From assembly GCA_947383275.1 (NCBI GenBank), contig CANDCW010000098.1:1-8013 (forward strand): DNA of 8,013 nt. The letters are read 5' to 3'. The notes below the pieces were generated by a model, which did no database searches, was not told the DNA's origin, and saw only the letters and a list, made by a program, of their open reading frames with translations. The position numbers and the translations under genes were made by a program. This stretch comes from an uncultured Bacillota bacterium. GTDB taxonomy: Bacteria; Bacillota; Clostridia; Oscillospirales; Oscillospiraceae. Numbering within the stretch: the stretch's first letter is position 1; the number at the start of each line of letters is the position of its first letter. This document shows, one piece after another, positions 1 through 6,575 of the stretch.

Positions 1-585
1 GCCGGGCTGATCCGCCCCCTCCCAGATTCGGTTCAAAACGGTGGTAAGCCACTCCTCCAACGCCTGCCCCTCCGAGGACAGCCGCAGCATGGCAAAGCCG
101 TTGTCCGATACCCGGGCTGTAATATCGGTGTCAGAGGCACAGTCCCGCAGGACAACGGCAATATGCCGCAGAAGGGCCGCGGACTCCCTGCCGCCAGCCA
201 GCGCATCCGAATCACAGCAAAAGCAGAGCATGGAATACAGCACCCGGTTCCTGTCGTTGAGATAGGCCCGGTAATACCGCTCCAAATGCTCCCGGTCCCC
301 CAGTCCTGTGACGGGATCGATCTCTTTGCTCCGCCGGAGCTTTCCCAGTTTTCTCCTGCTATAGATTATGATAGCCGCCATGGTGATGACCAGCATCAGG
401 ATGGCCAGCGCCTTCCTTTGATCCTGTTTGCCGGGGCTGTAGTACCGTACATCATACCGGCTCTGCTCCGAAAACCGGCGCATCAGCTCCGGAACCACAC
501 CCTGGTAGCTCTGCGTATCTCTGTCGTAATATTCGATTGGGTATATATCGGGGTTTCCCGCTATATAAATGATATTTTTTTCCAC
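1..585 (-). CDS. GGDEF-type membrane protein with degenerate active site and shortened sensor domain (partial)
   Basis: Translating from a GTG at 585-583 gives 195 open codons that run off the window. Residues 4-50 resemble the start of a bacterial solute-binding (SBP_bac_3-like) domain (AGNPDIYPIEYYD, then SYQGVVPELMRRFSEQS). The match stops after about residue 57 and passes straight into one membrane helix (about 59-75) followed by basic residues SRRKLGKLRR. Next comes a GGDEF start, DPVTGLGDREHLERYY (90-105). The GG[DE]EF signature is replaced by SDNGF (160-164), the usual metal-binding Asp region reads CFCCDSD, and the inhibitory-site Arg of RxxD is Ser, so cyclase activity is unlikely. 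No signal peptide is visible; the basic flank suggests an N-out signal anchor. AGAGGAA lies about 7 nt before the GTG, and the start overlaps the preceding gene by 25 bp, which suggests translational coupling. Likely a signalling or receptor protein of the polysaccharide operon (inference). Confidence 0.72.
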   Translation of the reverse strand, partial: MEKNIIYIAGNPDIYPIEYYDRDTQSYQGVVPELMRRFSEQSRYDVRYYSPGKQDQRKALAILMLVITMAAIIIYSRRKLGKLRRSKEIDPVTGLGDREHLERYYRAYLNDRNRVLYSMLCFCCDSDALAGGRESAALLRHIAVVLRDCASDTDITARVSDNGFAMLRLSSEGQALEEWLTTVLNRIWEGADQPG

Positions 586-1040
586 GGTTCTTCCTCTTGC
601 GGCACCTGTTCCGCCTTTCTTTGCGCTCGTCCTCCAGCGGCAGGCGCGTCGCCTAAAGTCAGCGGATCGCCCTCCAGCTCAGCACTGGGTGCCTGGCTGC
701 GGAGCTGGGTCAGCGAGCGCTCCGCCTCCTCCGCCCGCTCGTCAAACTCCTTCAGCATCGCCTGAACGGTCTCCCGGAACATACGTATTTGCTCCAAATA
801 ATTGTCCACTTGCTTTGTCTTGCGCTGAACGGACATGGCAATCTCCTCCTGAACCTGCCGCTCCCGGCGCCTGCTCTCCGCTTTGATATGCTCCGCGTGC
901 TTCTGCGCCTCCAGTTTCTCCAGCCTTGCCTCTTTTTCGGCCACGCGAGCTGAGGCGTCCTCCTCCATAGACACAATATAGCGATAAACGCTGTCTTTCT
1001 TATAGCCCCAAAATCCCCGTTTTAACTCGTCCATTTTCAT
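561..1040 (-). CDS. Small DivIVA-like coiled-coil protein
   Basis: This 159-aa protein starts at the ATG at 1040-1038; a second ATG two codons later is equally possible. AAAGGA lies 10 nt before the first and GGGAG 8 nt before the second. An upstream GTG at 1076 would add 12 residues without a convincing binding site. The N-terminus (MDELKRGFWGYKKDSVYRYI) has the GYxxxxVyryI pattern of DivIVA/GpsB-type domains. Residues about 26-115 are charged and heptad-like, as in a coiled coil. The last 45 residues are a low-complexity tail ending in PQEEEPWKKISFI. There is no membrane segment or enzyme motif. It lies between the HEAT/GT2-remnant junction and the GGDEF-type gene. A role as a cytoplasmic scaffold that places the envelope machinery is inference; the DivIVA relation rests on the short N-terminal pattern only. 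Confidence 0.65.
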   Translation of the reverse strand: MKMDELKRGFWGYKKDSVYRYIVSMEEDASARVAEKEARLEKLEAQKHAEHIKAESRRRERQVQEEIAMSVQRKTKQVDNYLEQIRMFRETVQAMLKEFDERAEEAERSLTQLRSQAPSAELEGDPLTLGDAPAAGGRAQRKAEQVPQEEEPWKKISFI

Positions 1041-1069
1041 TTCTCCCACATCCTTTCTCTCCCAACTCT

Positions 1070-1219
1070 CTACCACTCATGATGCCTGTCGCTGAAATTG
1101 ATTTGCGTGCGTTCAATCCGGCCCCAAGCGGCCCCTTTGGCTCTGGTCAAAGCGGTAACCCGCACCCAGGCCAGGATGAAACGCAGGCAGGAGACCTCCG
1201 CCACACATCTCCCGCACAT
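1070..1219 (-). pseudogene. Probable C-terminal remnant of a GT2-family glycosyltransferase
   Basis: A frame offset from the HEAT gene is open for 49 codons, from an ATG at 1219-1217 (not proposed as a real start) to TAG at 1072-1070. It reads a hydrophobic stretch (CLRFILAWVRVTAL), then TRAKGAAWGRIERTQINF. Processive GT2 synthases often end with a membrane helix followed by a WGKIxRTGF-like tail, which WGRIERTQINF resembles. Codons from about 1204 to 1140 are strongly GC3-rich in this frame, more so than in the overlapping HEAT frame, consistent with this having been the coding frame. The catalytic region is absent. I infer a deletion that joined the end of the HEAT gene to the last codons of a downstream glycosyltransferase. 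The family call rests on a short match and could be wrong; the alternative is a one-base frameshift in the HEAT gene itself. Confidence 0.45.
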
Positions 1220-2270
1220 AGCGGTCGCTGCCCCCCACTACGGAGACCAAGTCGTCATATTCCAGCCCCCGGGCCGTCAGGCTGGCCGCCGCGTTGGAGC
1301 GAACATACCAGTTAGAGCTGTAAATCGCCCCAACCAGCGCATCCGTCGCATCCTCACCCGGATAGGCAGCCAGTGCGGTGGCACTGACCGCCACATACTC
1401 CCAGTTCAGCGCCCTCCGATCTTGCGCAAACGCCAGCAGGACCGGCCTTGCCGGCTCATAAACGTAACACCCGAAGTACCGTATAGCCGACAAGCGCAGC
1501 TCCTTATCCTCCTCCGGATCATTCATAATCCCAAGCATCCATTCGCAGTAGTCCCCGGAGCGGAAGCGGATATAGTTCAGGACCGCCAGCTTGGTTTGGT
1601 CGGAATAGTAGCCGAACTGCTCCAGCAGCAGCGCCGTAAGCTGTTTGTGGCTTCCGGTAAAAGCCAGCAGGCTGTCTGTCAGCAATTTGTTGTGGAAAAA
1701 CTTTTGGTTCCGGTCCAGGGCGGCTACCGCTCTGGATACGCACCGGGGACTGCCCAGGCAGCACAGAGCCTGAAACGCATTAACCCGGCAGTACAAGCTC
1801 TCCTGATTCATATATTCCACCAGAATTTCCTGCACAGAATCCAGTTCCATGTGCCTGTTCAGCTTATGCTTGGCCAGAAACCACGCAAAATAGGCGGCCT
1901 GCATATCCTCCCGCTCCCGATATACCATAGCCAGATATAGAATGACAGGCTGAATGACCCGGTAATACTCCTTTAGTTCCGGACTGAATTCGCCGCTCTC
2001 CTCCCTCCGCTGCTGTGCCATCATGCGGTCAAAGACGATCAGATTATTGATGCGCGACAGCGTCCGCCTCAGATAAGACAAGTGCCGGTACTCTACCTCC
2101 CTGCCCCGGCGCAATCGCTCTAGCTGACCTTCCACCCGGGCCTCCAGCCGGCCGTTTTTCTTTTCCATCCTGCGGTCTCTGTTTTTCAGGGTAAAATAGT
2201 ATACGACATTGAAAACCATCATGCACAGACACACCGCGCCGTAGCCTAACAGCAAAACTTCACTTCTCAA
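1113..2270 (-). CDS. Membrane-anchored HEAT-repeat protein with an altered C-terminus
   Basis: This 385-aa frame begins with TTG at 2270-2268. GAGGTG lies 7 nt upstream, inside the stop region of the preceding gene, and no better start is available. Residues 3-27 form one membrane helix (LLLGYGAVCLCMMVF and following), then comes a basic linker (about 29-70). From about 140 to 350 there are paired helices of HEAT/armadillo style, for example VRVNAFQALCCLG, LRLSAIRYFG and NWYVRSNAAASL. Such repeats act as protein-binding scaffolds, so a role in assembling the envelope complex is likely but inferred. After DRYVREM (about 349-355) the sequence changes to a Gly/Pro/Arg-rich tail without repeat character (GGGLLPAFHPGLG and onward). 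The natural C-terminus probably lay close to residue 355; the last 30 residues seem to be out-of-frame reading of the GT2-like remnant. It follows the glycosidase-like gene by 6 bp. Confidence 0.75.
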   Translation of the reverse strand: MRSEVLLLGYGAVCLCMMVFNVVYYFTLKNRDRRMEKKNGRLEARVEGQLERLRRGREVEYRHLSYLRRTLSRINNLIVFDRMMAQQRREESGEFSPELKEYYRVIQPVILYLAMVYREREDMQAAYFAWFLAKHKLNRHMELDSVQEILVEYMNQESLYCRVNAFQALCCLGSPRCVSRAVAALDRNQKFFHNKLLTDSLLAFTGSHKQLTALLLEQFGYYSDQTKLAVLNYIRFRSGDYCEWMLGIMNDPEEDKELRLSAIRYFGCYVYEPARPVLLAFAQDRRALNWEYVAVSATALAAYPGEDATDALVGAIYSSNWYVRSNAAASLTARGLEYDDLVSVVGGSDRYVREMCGGGLLPAFHPGLGAGYRFDQSQRGRLGPD

Positions 2271-2276
2271 GCTCCG

Positions 2277-4550
2277 TCACCTCTTTGCGTCCAGCGAGGC
2301 CCAGTAGTCCTGAAGGATATAGTACGACCGCTTCAGCCTCTCATGATACGTGGGCTTCTTCCCCCAACCCTTCAGCGTGACAGCGCTCATCGGGATACGG
2401 TACTTGGTCTCACCGTAACAGCCAATGCCCGCATACATCTCGTCAATGTGGAGATTCTCAATTCCGTAGTGCTCATAGTAATCGTCGTGGACCATCATCT
2501 CTGACGGGTTGGAAAAGTTCAGCAGCTGCCAGGGCAGGCGTATCTCCACATAATCCCCTGAGAAGATAAAGTCGGCCAGCGAGTCGAAGTCCTCTGAGTC
2601 CGGATTGGCGTTGCCGTAGCGCAGCGCCCCGGTATCAAATTTGGTCCCCGTTGGCTCCGTAGCGCTTGGATCCCGGAGAAAATCCCGTTGAATCAAGGGG
2701 AGATAGATGTTCATAAACACCGGAGTATCCTTCTCAGGAGGAGTAACATAGGGATCCTCCGGATAGTAGTCATAAGCAAATGTGGAGCGGAGGGCCTCAT
2801 ACCGCTGCTGGACTATTACCCGGCTGTCTCCCCGACCGTGGATGACCACCAGAAAATCACAGGCCCGTTCAAAGGTTATATCGTAGTTTTGGCAGTAGGT
2901 ACTGCCCGTCTTCTGCGTGGTGTCGATAGGGATATAGATGGTATCACTCAACTGTTTGAAGCCGGGCTTTTTGACCAAAAAGTAGATAAATTTTTCGTCG
3001 TACTTCACCGAAAGCTCCATTCCCATGTAGGAGGCCGCTAAGTCCTCCGGCCCCCACTCGGATAAATCCCCGTCCACATAGCATATGCTTTCCTTCTTTC
3101 CTGGATCAAAGGCCAGCAGGCCGAAATACTGCTCGTTGGTCTGATAGTCGCTCCAGTAGGGCGTCTTATCCAAGTCGATGGCGTGCATGGTGTTCCACGT
3201 CCGCTTGAACCACTCGTCCTGCCAGGTAAATATGCAACTGCCCACACAGCCCGCATCCATAATATCCCGATAGCAGTCGATAATCGCCTGGCCCTGCTCC
3301 TGTTCCGTCATGTGGCCCTGGTTGCGGCCGGTATTGATGTCCTCCTGCGCCATGCCCCGGCCGGTAGATACTCCATATTCCGAGATGACCACGGGCAGAG
3401 TGTGGTACTGGTTCAGGGCCCGCAGGTAGGCGATATAGGTGTTATAGCGGCCCCGGTGGTCATAGTAGTCCGAATCCTGCACATAGTCCAAAATGCTGGG
3501 GGCGTTCAGCTTGGATTGGCGGTACTCCAGGGTGGCCCGGATGGTAGCGCCCAGGCGGCGGGTTACCTCCGCATCTCCCAACTCCCCTCCCCGGCGTATC
3601 AACTCCAAATAGTCGGGGAAATAGGGGTAGACATGGTAGGAAGCAAACAGCCCGGACTGGAAGCTCTCCTTGCTCTTGATTTGCTCCACATCCACGCAGG
3701 CGTACTTTTCACGGCCATAAGCCGCCGTCACAGGGTAGGAGAAGGGATCGGTAGTAGGCCAGTTGGAAAAGGCCACCAGGCGCTGCTGCTTATAGCGGCT
3801 GCTTTCATAACGGATTACGCCGTCCCCCACCCGGCACAAAAACGCCTCAAAGGGGGTGGCCTTCTCCGTGGTATACAGATACTCCCCATCGTAGGAGTTC
3901 AGCCCGACGCTGGTCTGATTGGTATAGGCCACCAGCGTGCTCTCCCACTCCACCCCCAGGATATAGCCGATTACCCAACGGGAGACATCATGCCGGTAGC
4001 TCCCGGAGCCCAGCCCCCGTCCAAGAGACATGACCTTCTGGCCGTGGAGAATGTCTATCACCGTTTTGCTGTCCTGAATCAGGACGTCCAGCAGTTCCTC
4101 ATCGTAGGCATCCCGGTGGGAGTTCTGCATGTAGTCGTTGACCCATACGCCGTGGAGCAGCCACAAAGGCTCCTTCCCGTTCTCCTCCCGTTCCAAATTA
4201 TATTCGTAAAAAGCGTTGTAAAAGTCGTCCTGCAGGGCGATATACACCCGGACGGTATTGGCCCCCATCTCCTGGATGTACCCAAACCACCGCAGGTAAG
4301 TCTCCTTGTCAATGGCGTAGTCGGTAGCCCATTCGCCCGGGATTCCCACACCCATGTTGACTCCCCGTATCTCAAACGGGACATACCTGCCCTCCCGCTC
4401 CATAAGAATGGACTTTCCCTCCGTTTTCATAAACGTGGTCACCGGCTGGTCCGGGTGGAGGTCAACATAGATTCCGAAGCGATAATAGGCCGTATAGGCT
4501 GCAAACGCCAACAGCACCACGGCACAAACCGCGATAATAAATTTCTTCAT
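2277..4550 (-). CDS. Membrane-anchored TIM-barrel glycosidase-like protein with C-terminal CBM9/DOMON-like domain
   Basis: This 757-aa protein has an N-terminal signal anchor (about 4-23) with a KK start, so the bulk is outside the membrane. Residues about 60-460 look like a clan GH-A (beta/alpha)8 barrel: IRGVNMG near the first strand, MGANTVRVYI (95-104) as in GH2/GH5-type proteins, a candidate acid/base Glu in ILGVEWES (E201 or E203), and a candidate nucleophile in VVISEYG (E391). The canonical Asn before the acid/base Glu is replaced by Val, so activity is not certain. From about 490, YVDGDLSEWG opens a sandwich-like region (to about 725) typical of CBM9/DOMON folds that bind sugars. Likely substrate is the exopolysaccharide of this locus (inference). 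The start ATG is 19 nt from the nearest GAGGAG, a poor spacing, but a stop lies in frame just upstream, leaving only CTG as an alternative. It begins 23 bp after the CotH stop. Confidence 0.72.
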   Translation of the reverse strand: MKKFIIAVCAVVLLAFAAYTAYYRFGIYVDLHPDQPVTTFMKTEGKSILMEREGRYVPFEIRGVNMGVGIPGEWATDYAIDKETYLRWFGYIQEMGANTVRVYIALQDDFYNAFYEYNLEREENGKEPLWLLHGVWVNDYMQNSHRDAYDEELLDVLIQDSKTVIDILHGQKVMSLGRGLGSGSYRHDVSRWVIGYILGVEWESTLVAYTNQTSVGLNSYDGEYLYTTEKATPFEAFLCRVGDGVIRYESSRYKQQRLVAFSNWPTTDPFSYPVTAAYGREKYACVDVEQIKSKESFQSGLFASYHVYPYFPDYLELIRRGGELGDAEVTRRLGATIRATLEYRQSKLNAPSILDYVQDSDYYDHRGRYNTYIAYLRALNQYHTLPVVISEYGVSTGRGMAQEDINTGRNQGHMTEQEQGQAIIDCYRDIMDAGCVGSCIFTWQDEWFKRTWNTMHAIDLDKTPYWSDYQTNEQYFGLLAFDPGKKESICYVDGDLSEWGPEDLAASYMGMELSVKYDEKFIYFLVKKPGFKQLSDTIYIPIDTTQKTGSTYCQNYDITFERACDFLVVIHGRGDSRVIVQQRYEALRSTFAYDYYPEDPYVTPPEKDTPVFMNIYLPLIQRDFLRDPSATEPTGTKFDTGALRYGNANPDSEDFDSLADFIFSGDYVEIRLPWQLLNFSNPSEMMVHDDYYEHYGIENLHIDEMYAGIGCYGETKYRIPMSAVTLKGWGKKPTYHERLKRSYYILQDYWASLDAKR

Positions 4551-4573
4551 AAGCAGTTAACGGCGCGATCTCC

Positions 4574-6052
4574 TCAATGGTTGTATTTCTTATTTCGGGA
4601 GGGGTGGCAGTACTGCTGAATGGCATGTATCTCCTCATCCAGCCACCGCCCCCGCTGTATGATCCGGGTTTTCAGCATCTCCACCGCCTCTTCAAAGCTG
4701 TGGGGGTTATCATAGTCGCTGCCCAGCGCGTCCCAGTTGGCAATCTCGTCAGCCCAGCGAACACTGTTGCGCTCCGCCGCCGGACCCAGAAAATCAACGG
4801 CCTCATCGATATAATTCAGCAGATACTCCTCGCTTAAATAAGACTTCCGAAGCTCTCTGTGCCGTTCCAGCACTCTCTGAACAAATGCCTCGTCCTTAAA
4901 CAGCATGAGATACCAGGCCCGTTCGTTCAGGATAAAGGTATCCGGAAACACAACAGTTGTCCGGGCATTGCCCCAGACGTTGTCAAAATCCCACACGGCC
5001 AGCCGGTACGGCTCGCCCGGCTCCTTGTAAATATAAGTGGAAAACGCCCCCATGTCGAAGTTTTGGGACAGCTCCTGAATAATGTAGTAGTCCACAAAAT
5101 TGTCCACGTCGATCCAGTTCCAGTAGCCATAGCTCCCCGTGTCATAATCGTAGGAATACAACGATTTTTCAAAGGCCGCGTAGTCCAGCTCAATGCCCCG
5201 CTTAATCTCCTCCGTCAGAACGCCTCTGCCGGGATAGCGGATGGCCACGTCTTGAAACAACCGGTTAATCCGCTCAGCATAGGCGTAAATATCCCGGATG
5301 GATTCCAACTCCTCCTCGTTGGGGCGGTCAATCCGCAACAGATAGCCCATAACTCCCGCGTTTTTCATATTCCTTTCCAGGTGCAGACGGCAGTTCTCTC
5401 CTTTTGCAATCGTCTCCACCATCAGGTAGACACCCTCATAGGAGCCATTTACAATTACTTCGCAGAAGCGGCAGTTGGGCGCCCAGCGCATAATCTCGCC
5501 CGATATGTTGTACATCATATAATTGCGGACCAAGGACTTGTCTGTCAAGGGAGCGTGGAGGGCCCACTCATTGTGAGCCCCCATCCCCATTACGGAGATA
5601 TCCCGCTTTTGACCGTTCTCATCCATAAATTTCAGCAGATAGGGCTTCTTGGCAGCATACCGGGAGGAGTAGCCCCGAATGCGAAAATCGCTCACAGTGG
5701 TAAAGACGGGTACGTCGCTGGGGTGGTTGTTCCCGTCCGGGTTGTCAATCACCTTAACCTCCGTGCGGATGGTAGCAAGGCCGTCCGGCGCTTTGGTATA
5801 GATAACCTGGGAAAAGCTGTCCATTACATCGGTCACTTCTCCCGGAATTTCCTGCCCCTTGGTGTCGATGATGACCAGAGGCAGGTGGGAGCACAATTCT
5901 GTCCCGTCGCATTCGCAGCCGGTATCCCGGCGGGCGGTGAGATGCTGGTGGACCCGGGCGCTCTTCTCTACGGCAGGCTCTAAAGCAGTAGCCGCCACCG
6001 CCGTCAACACGGCCACTGCCAGCATTGCCACACCCATGAGCTTATATTTCAT
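4574..6052 (-). CDS. CotH-family kinase-like protein, secreted or membrane-anchored
   Basis: This 492-aa protein begins at an ATG 7 nt after a good AGGAGAGG site. Residues 4-23 are a hydrophobic signal or anchor, and the following CECDGTELC segment may hold a disulfide. The CotH core follows: FRIRGYSSRYAAKKPYLLKF (123-142, with lysines expected to bind the phosphate donor), NEWALHAPLTDKSLVRNYM (about 161-179), then VNGSYEGVYLMVETI. WDFDNVWG (354-361) carries the Asp residues expected to bind metal. In established work, CotH of Bacillus is an atypical protein kinase for spore-coat proteins, and related proteins occur outside sporulation. Here it has a surface location and sits with a VTC remnant and a glycosidase-like gene, so it may modify a surface polymer or protein; its substrate is unknown. 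The first 11 bp overlap the end of the VTC remnant frame, which suggests former translational coupling. Confidence 0.88.
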   Translation of the reverse strand: MKYKLMGVAMLAVAVLTAVAATALEPAVEKSARVHQHLTARRDTGCECDGTELCSHLPLVIIDTKGQEIPGEVTDVMDSFSQVIYTKAPDGLATIRTEVKVIDNPDGNNHPSDVPVFTTVSDFRIRGYSSRYAAKKPYLLKFMDENGQKRDISVMGMGAHNEWALHAPLTDKSLVRNYMMYNISGEIMRWAPNCRFCEVIVNGSYEGVYLMVETIAKGENCRLHLERNMKNAGVMGYLLRIDRPNEEELESIRDIYAYAERINRLFQDVAIRYPGRGVLTEEIKRGIELDYAAFEKSLYSYDYDTGSYGYWNWIDVDNFVDYYIIQELSQNFDMGAFSTYIYKEPGEPYRLAVWDFDNVWGNARTTVVFPDTFILNERAWYLMLFKDEAFVQRVLERHRELRKSYLSEEYLLNYIDEAVDFLGPAAERNSVRWADEIANWDALGSDYDNPHSFEEAVEMLKTRIIQRGRWLDEEIHAIQQYCHPSRNKKYNH

Positions 6053-6345
6053 CTCTTATCCTCTCCTGCCCCCTCAATCCCACAGCCCGGGCCAGGCCGT
6101 ATTTGCTCTGAGAAAACTCCGACCGGTTGGCCGCACCCGCCAGCTCCTTAATGTAACTGAGCAGGAAGCCGTTGTACTTGACCTCCAGCACCAAGTTGAA
6201 GGGGTCTAACACCGGATATTGGATCAGGTCCGGCGCAAAAATATCCCAGCAGGCCTCCGTTGCGGTAATTTGGCTGTCAAGGGTGATTCGGATTCGGTTT
6301 TCCTTTTACATCGCCTGAAACGCCTGTCTCGGAATTTTGCCCGCT
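6042..6345 (-). pseudogene. 3' remnant of a VTC (polyphosphate polymerase-like) domain gene
   Basis: One frame encodes 87 codons ending with TAA at 6044-6042. It reads ENRIRITLDSQITATEA, then DPFNLVLEVKYNGFLLSYIK and SKYGLARAVGL. This matches the C-terminal part of VTC-domain proteins, including the conserved LEVKYNGFLPxYI and the SKYCLA end. In the same frame, TAA at 6308-6306 interrupts the gene just after QAFQAM, and before about 6345 VTC-like sequence is no longer recognisable. About two thirds or more of a typical VTC domain (the tunnel with most substrate-binding Arg and Lys residues) is therefore missing. The last codons overlap the CotH start by 11 bp. In many Firmicutes, VTC-domain, DUF4956 and CotH genes are neighbours, which supports the identification. 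The exact left edge is uncertain by tens of bases. Confidence 0.78.
6060..6067 (-). promoter_or_regulatory. Ribosome binding site of the CotH gene
   Basis: AGGAGAGG lies 7 nt before the ATG at 6052 and fixes the CotH start. It lies within the last codons of the VTC remnant. Confidence 0.7.
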
Positions 6346-6360
6346 GAGACAAATAATAAA

Positions 6361-6390
6361 GCGGTGCAGGATATAGCTACCCCACACCGC
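6361..6390 (-). terminator. Possible Rho-independent terminator (weak)
   Basis: On the minus strand, GCGGTG and CACCGC form a 6-bp GC-rich stem with an 18-nt loop, followed by TTTATTATTTG. This could stop readthrough from the flavoprotein unit. The loop is long and the T run is broken, so support is modest. It lies just upstream of the VTC remnant's left edge. Confidence 0.35.
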
Positions 6391-6477
6391 ATATGTTACA
6401 GACACAGATTCCCTAATTTGGATAAACTACCCCCCCGATATGCTGCTGCATGTACAAAAGGAATTATGAGCGGCCTA

Positions 6478-6505
6478 TTGAAAAAAGCGCGGGGGCTGGT
6501 ATAAT
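6478..6505 (+). promoter_or_regulatory. Near-consensus sigma-A promoter on the plus strand
   Basis: TTGAAA at 6478-6483 and TATAAT at 6500-6505 are separated by 16 nt. TGG directly before TATAAT makes an extended -10 element. Transcription would start near 6512 and run toward the hairpin at 6528-6569. No plus-strand gene follows it. A chance match is possible, but both boxes and the extended element agree. Confidence 0.45.
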
Positions 6506-6511
6506 GAGAAC

Positions 6512-6575
6512 TGGCTATGAAATTGACAGCCCGCCCCGATGATCCTTTGCTGGCTCACCGGGGCGGGCTTATTTT
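6512..6575 (+). ncRNA. Candidate short RNA between promoter and terminator
   Basis: If the plus-strand promoter is active, the transcript would be about 60-65 nt: a short single-stranded leader, the 11-bp hairpin, and an end in TTATTTTTA. It would overlap only the last bases of the flavoprotein gene in antisense. I recognise no known RNA family. This is inferred only from the spacing of promoter and terminator. Confidence 0.25.
6528..6575. terminator. Strong hairpin terminator, probably bidirectional
   Basis: AGCCCGCCCCG (6528-6538) and CGGGGCGGGCT (6559-6569) pair perfectly over 11 bp with a 20-nt loop. On the plus strand the stem is followed by TATTTTTA. On the minus strand it begins 6 nt after the stop of the flavoprotein gene but is followed only by GTCAATTTC, a weak T tract. 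It therefore ends the minus-strand metabolic unit and would also stop plus-strand transcription. Confidence 0.75.

Larger units (their letters stand above)
6346..6574. other. Intergenic segment between flavoprotein unit and VTC remnant
   Basis: I find no coding sequence with a convincing start and family match here. The segment holds the two hairpins and the plus-strand promoter. It is more AT-rich than its surroundings and unlike the genes on either side. Because the VTC remnant loses its similarity at the lower edge, this stretch may be a deletion or insertion scar; no transposase fragment is recognisable. Confidence 0.5.

Noticed and set aside
163..765. Plus-strand open frame of 200 codons
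   Set aside because: It crosses both the GGDEF-type and coiled-coil genes in antisense, and both of those have matching start sites and family motifs.
1041..1076. Upstream GTG start that would lengthen the coiled-coil protein by 12 residues
   Set aside because: It lacks a suitable binding site, and both internal ATG codons have better ones directly before the conserved start.
1098..1940. Plus-strand open frame of 280 codons
   Set aside because: It is a shadow of the HEAT-repeat gene; its translation is rich in Gln, Arg and Pro without domain features.
3183..4619. Plus-strand open frame of 478 codons
   Set aside because: It is antisense to the glycosidase-like gene, has no family motif or convincing ribosome binding site, and is explained by the codon bias of the minus-strand gene.
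4859..5983. Plus-strand open frame of 374 codons
   Set aside because: It lies opposite the CotH gene, whose kinase motifs are clear; the plus-strand translation shows no recognisable domain.
6325..6351. Inverted repeat TGTCTC / GAGACA read as a terminator
   Set aside because: The stem is only 6 bp with a 15-nt loop and no T run follows it on either strand.
6466..6542. Two tiny overlapping plus-strand frames (12 residues each, joined at TAATG), the first with an AAAAGGA site
   Set aside because: They are too short to judge, the binding site is only 3-4 nt from the ATG, and they cover the promoter and terminator elements; chance is the simpler explanation.
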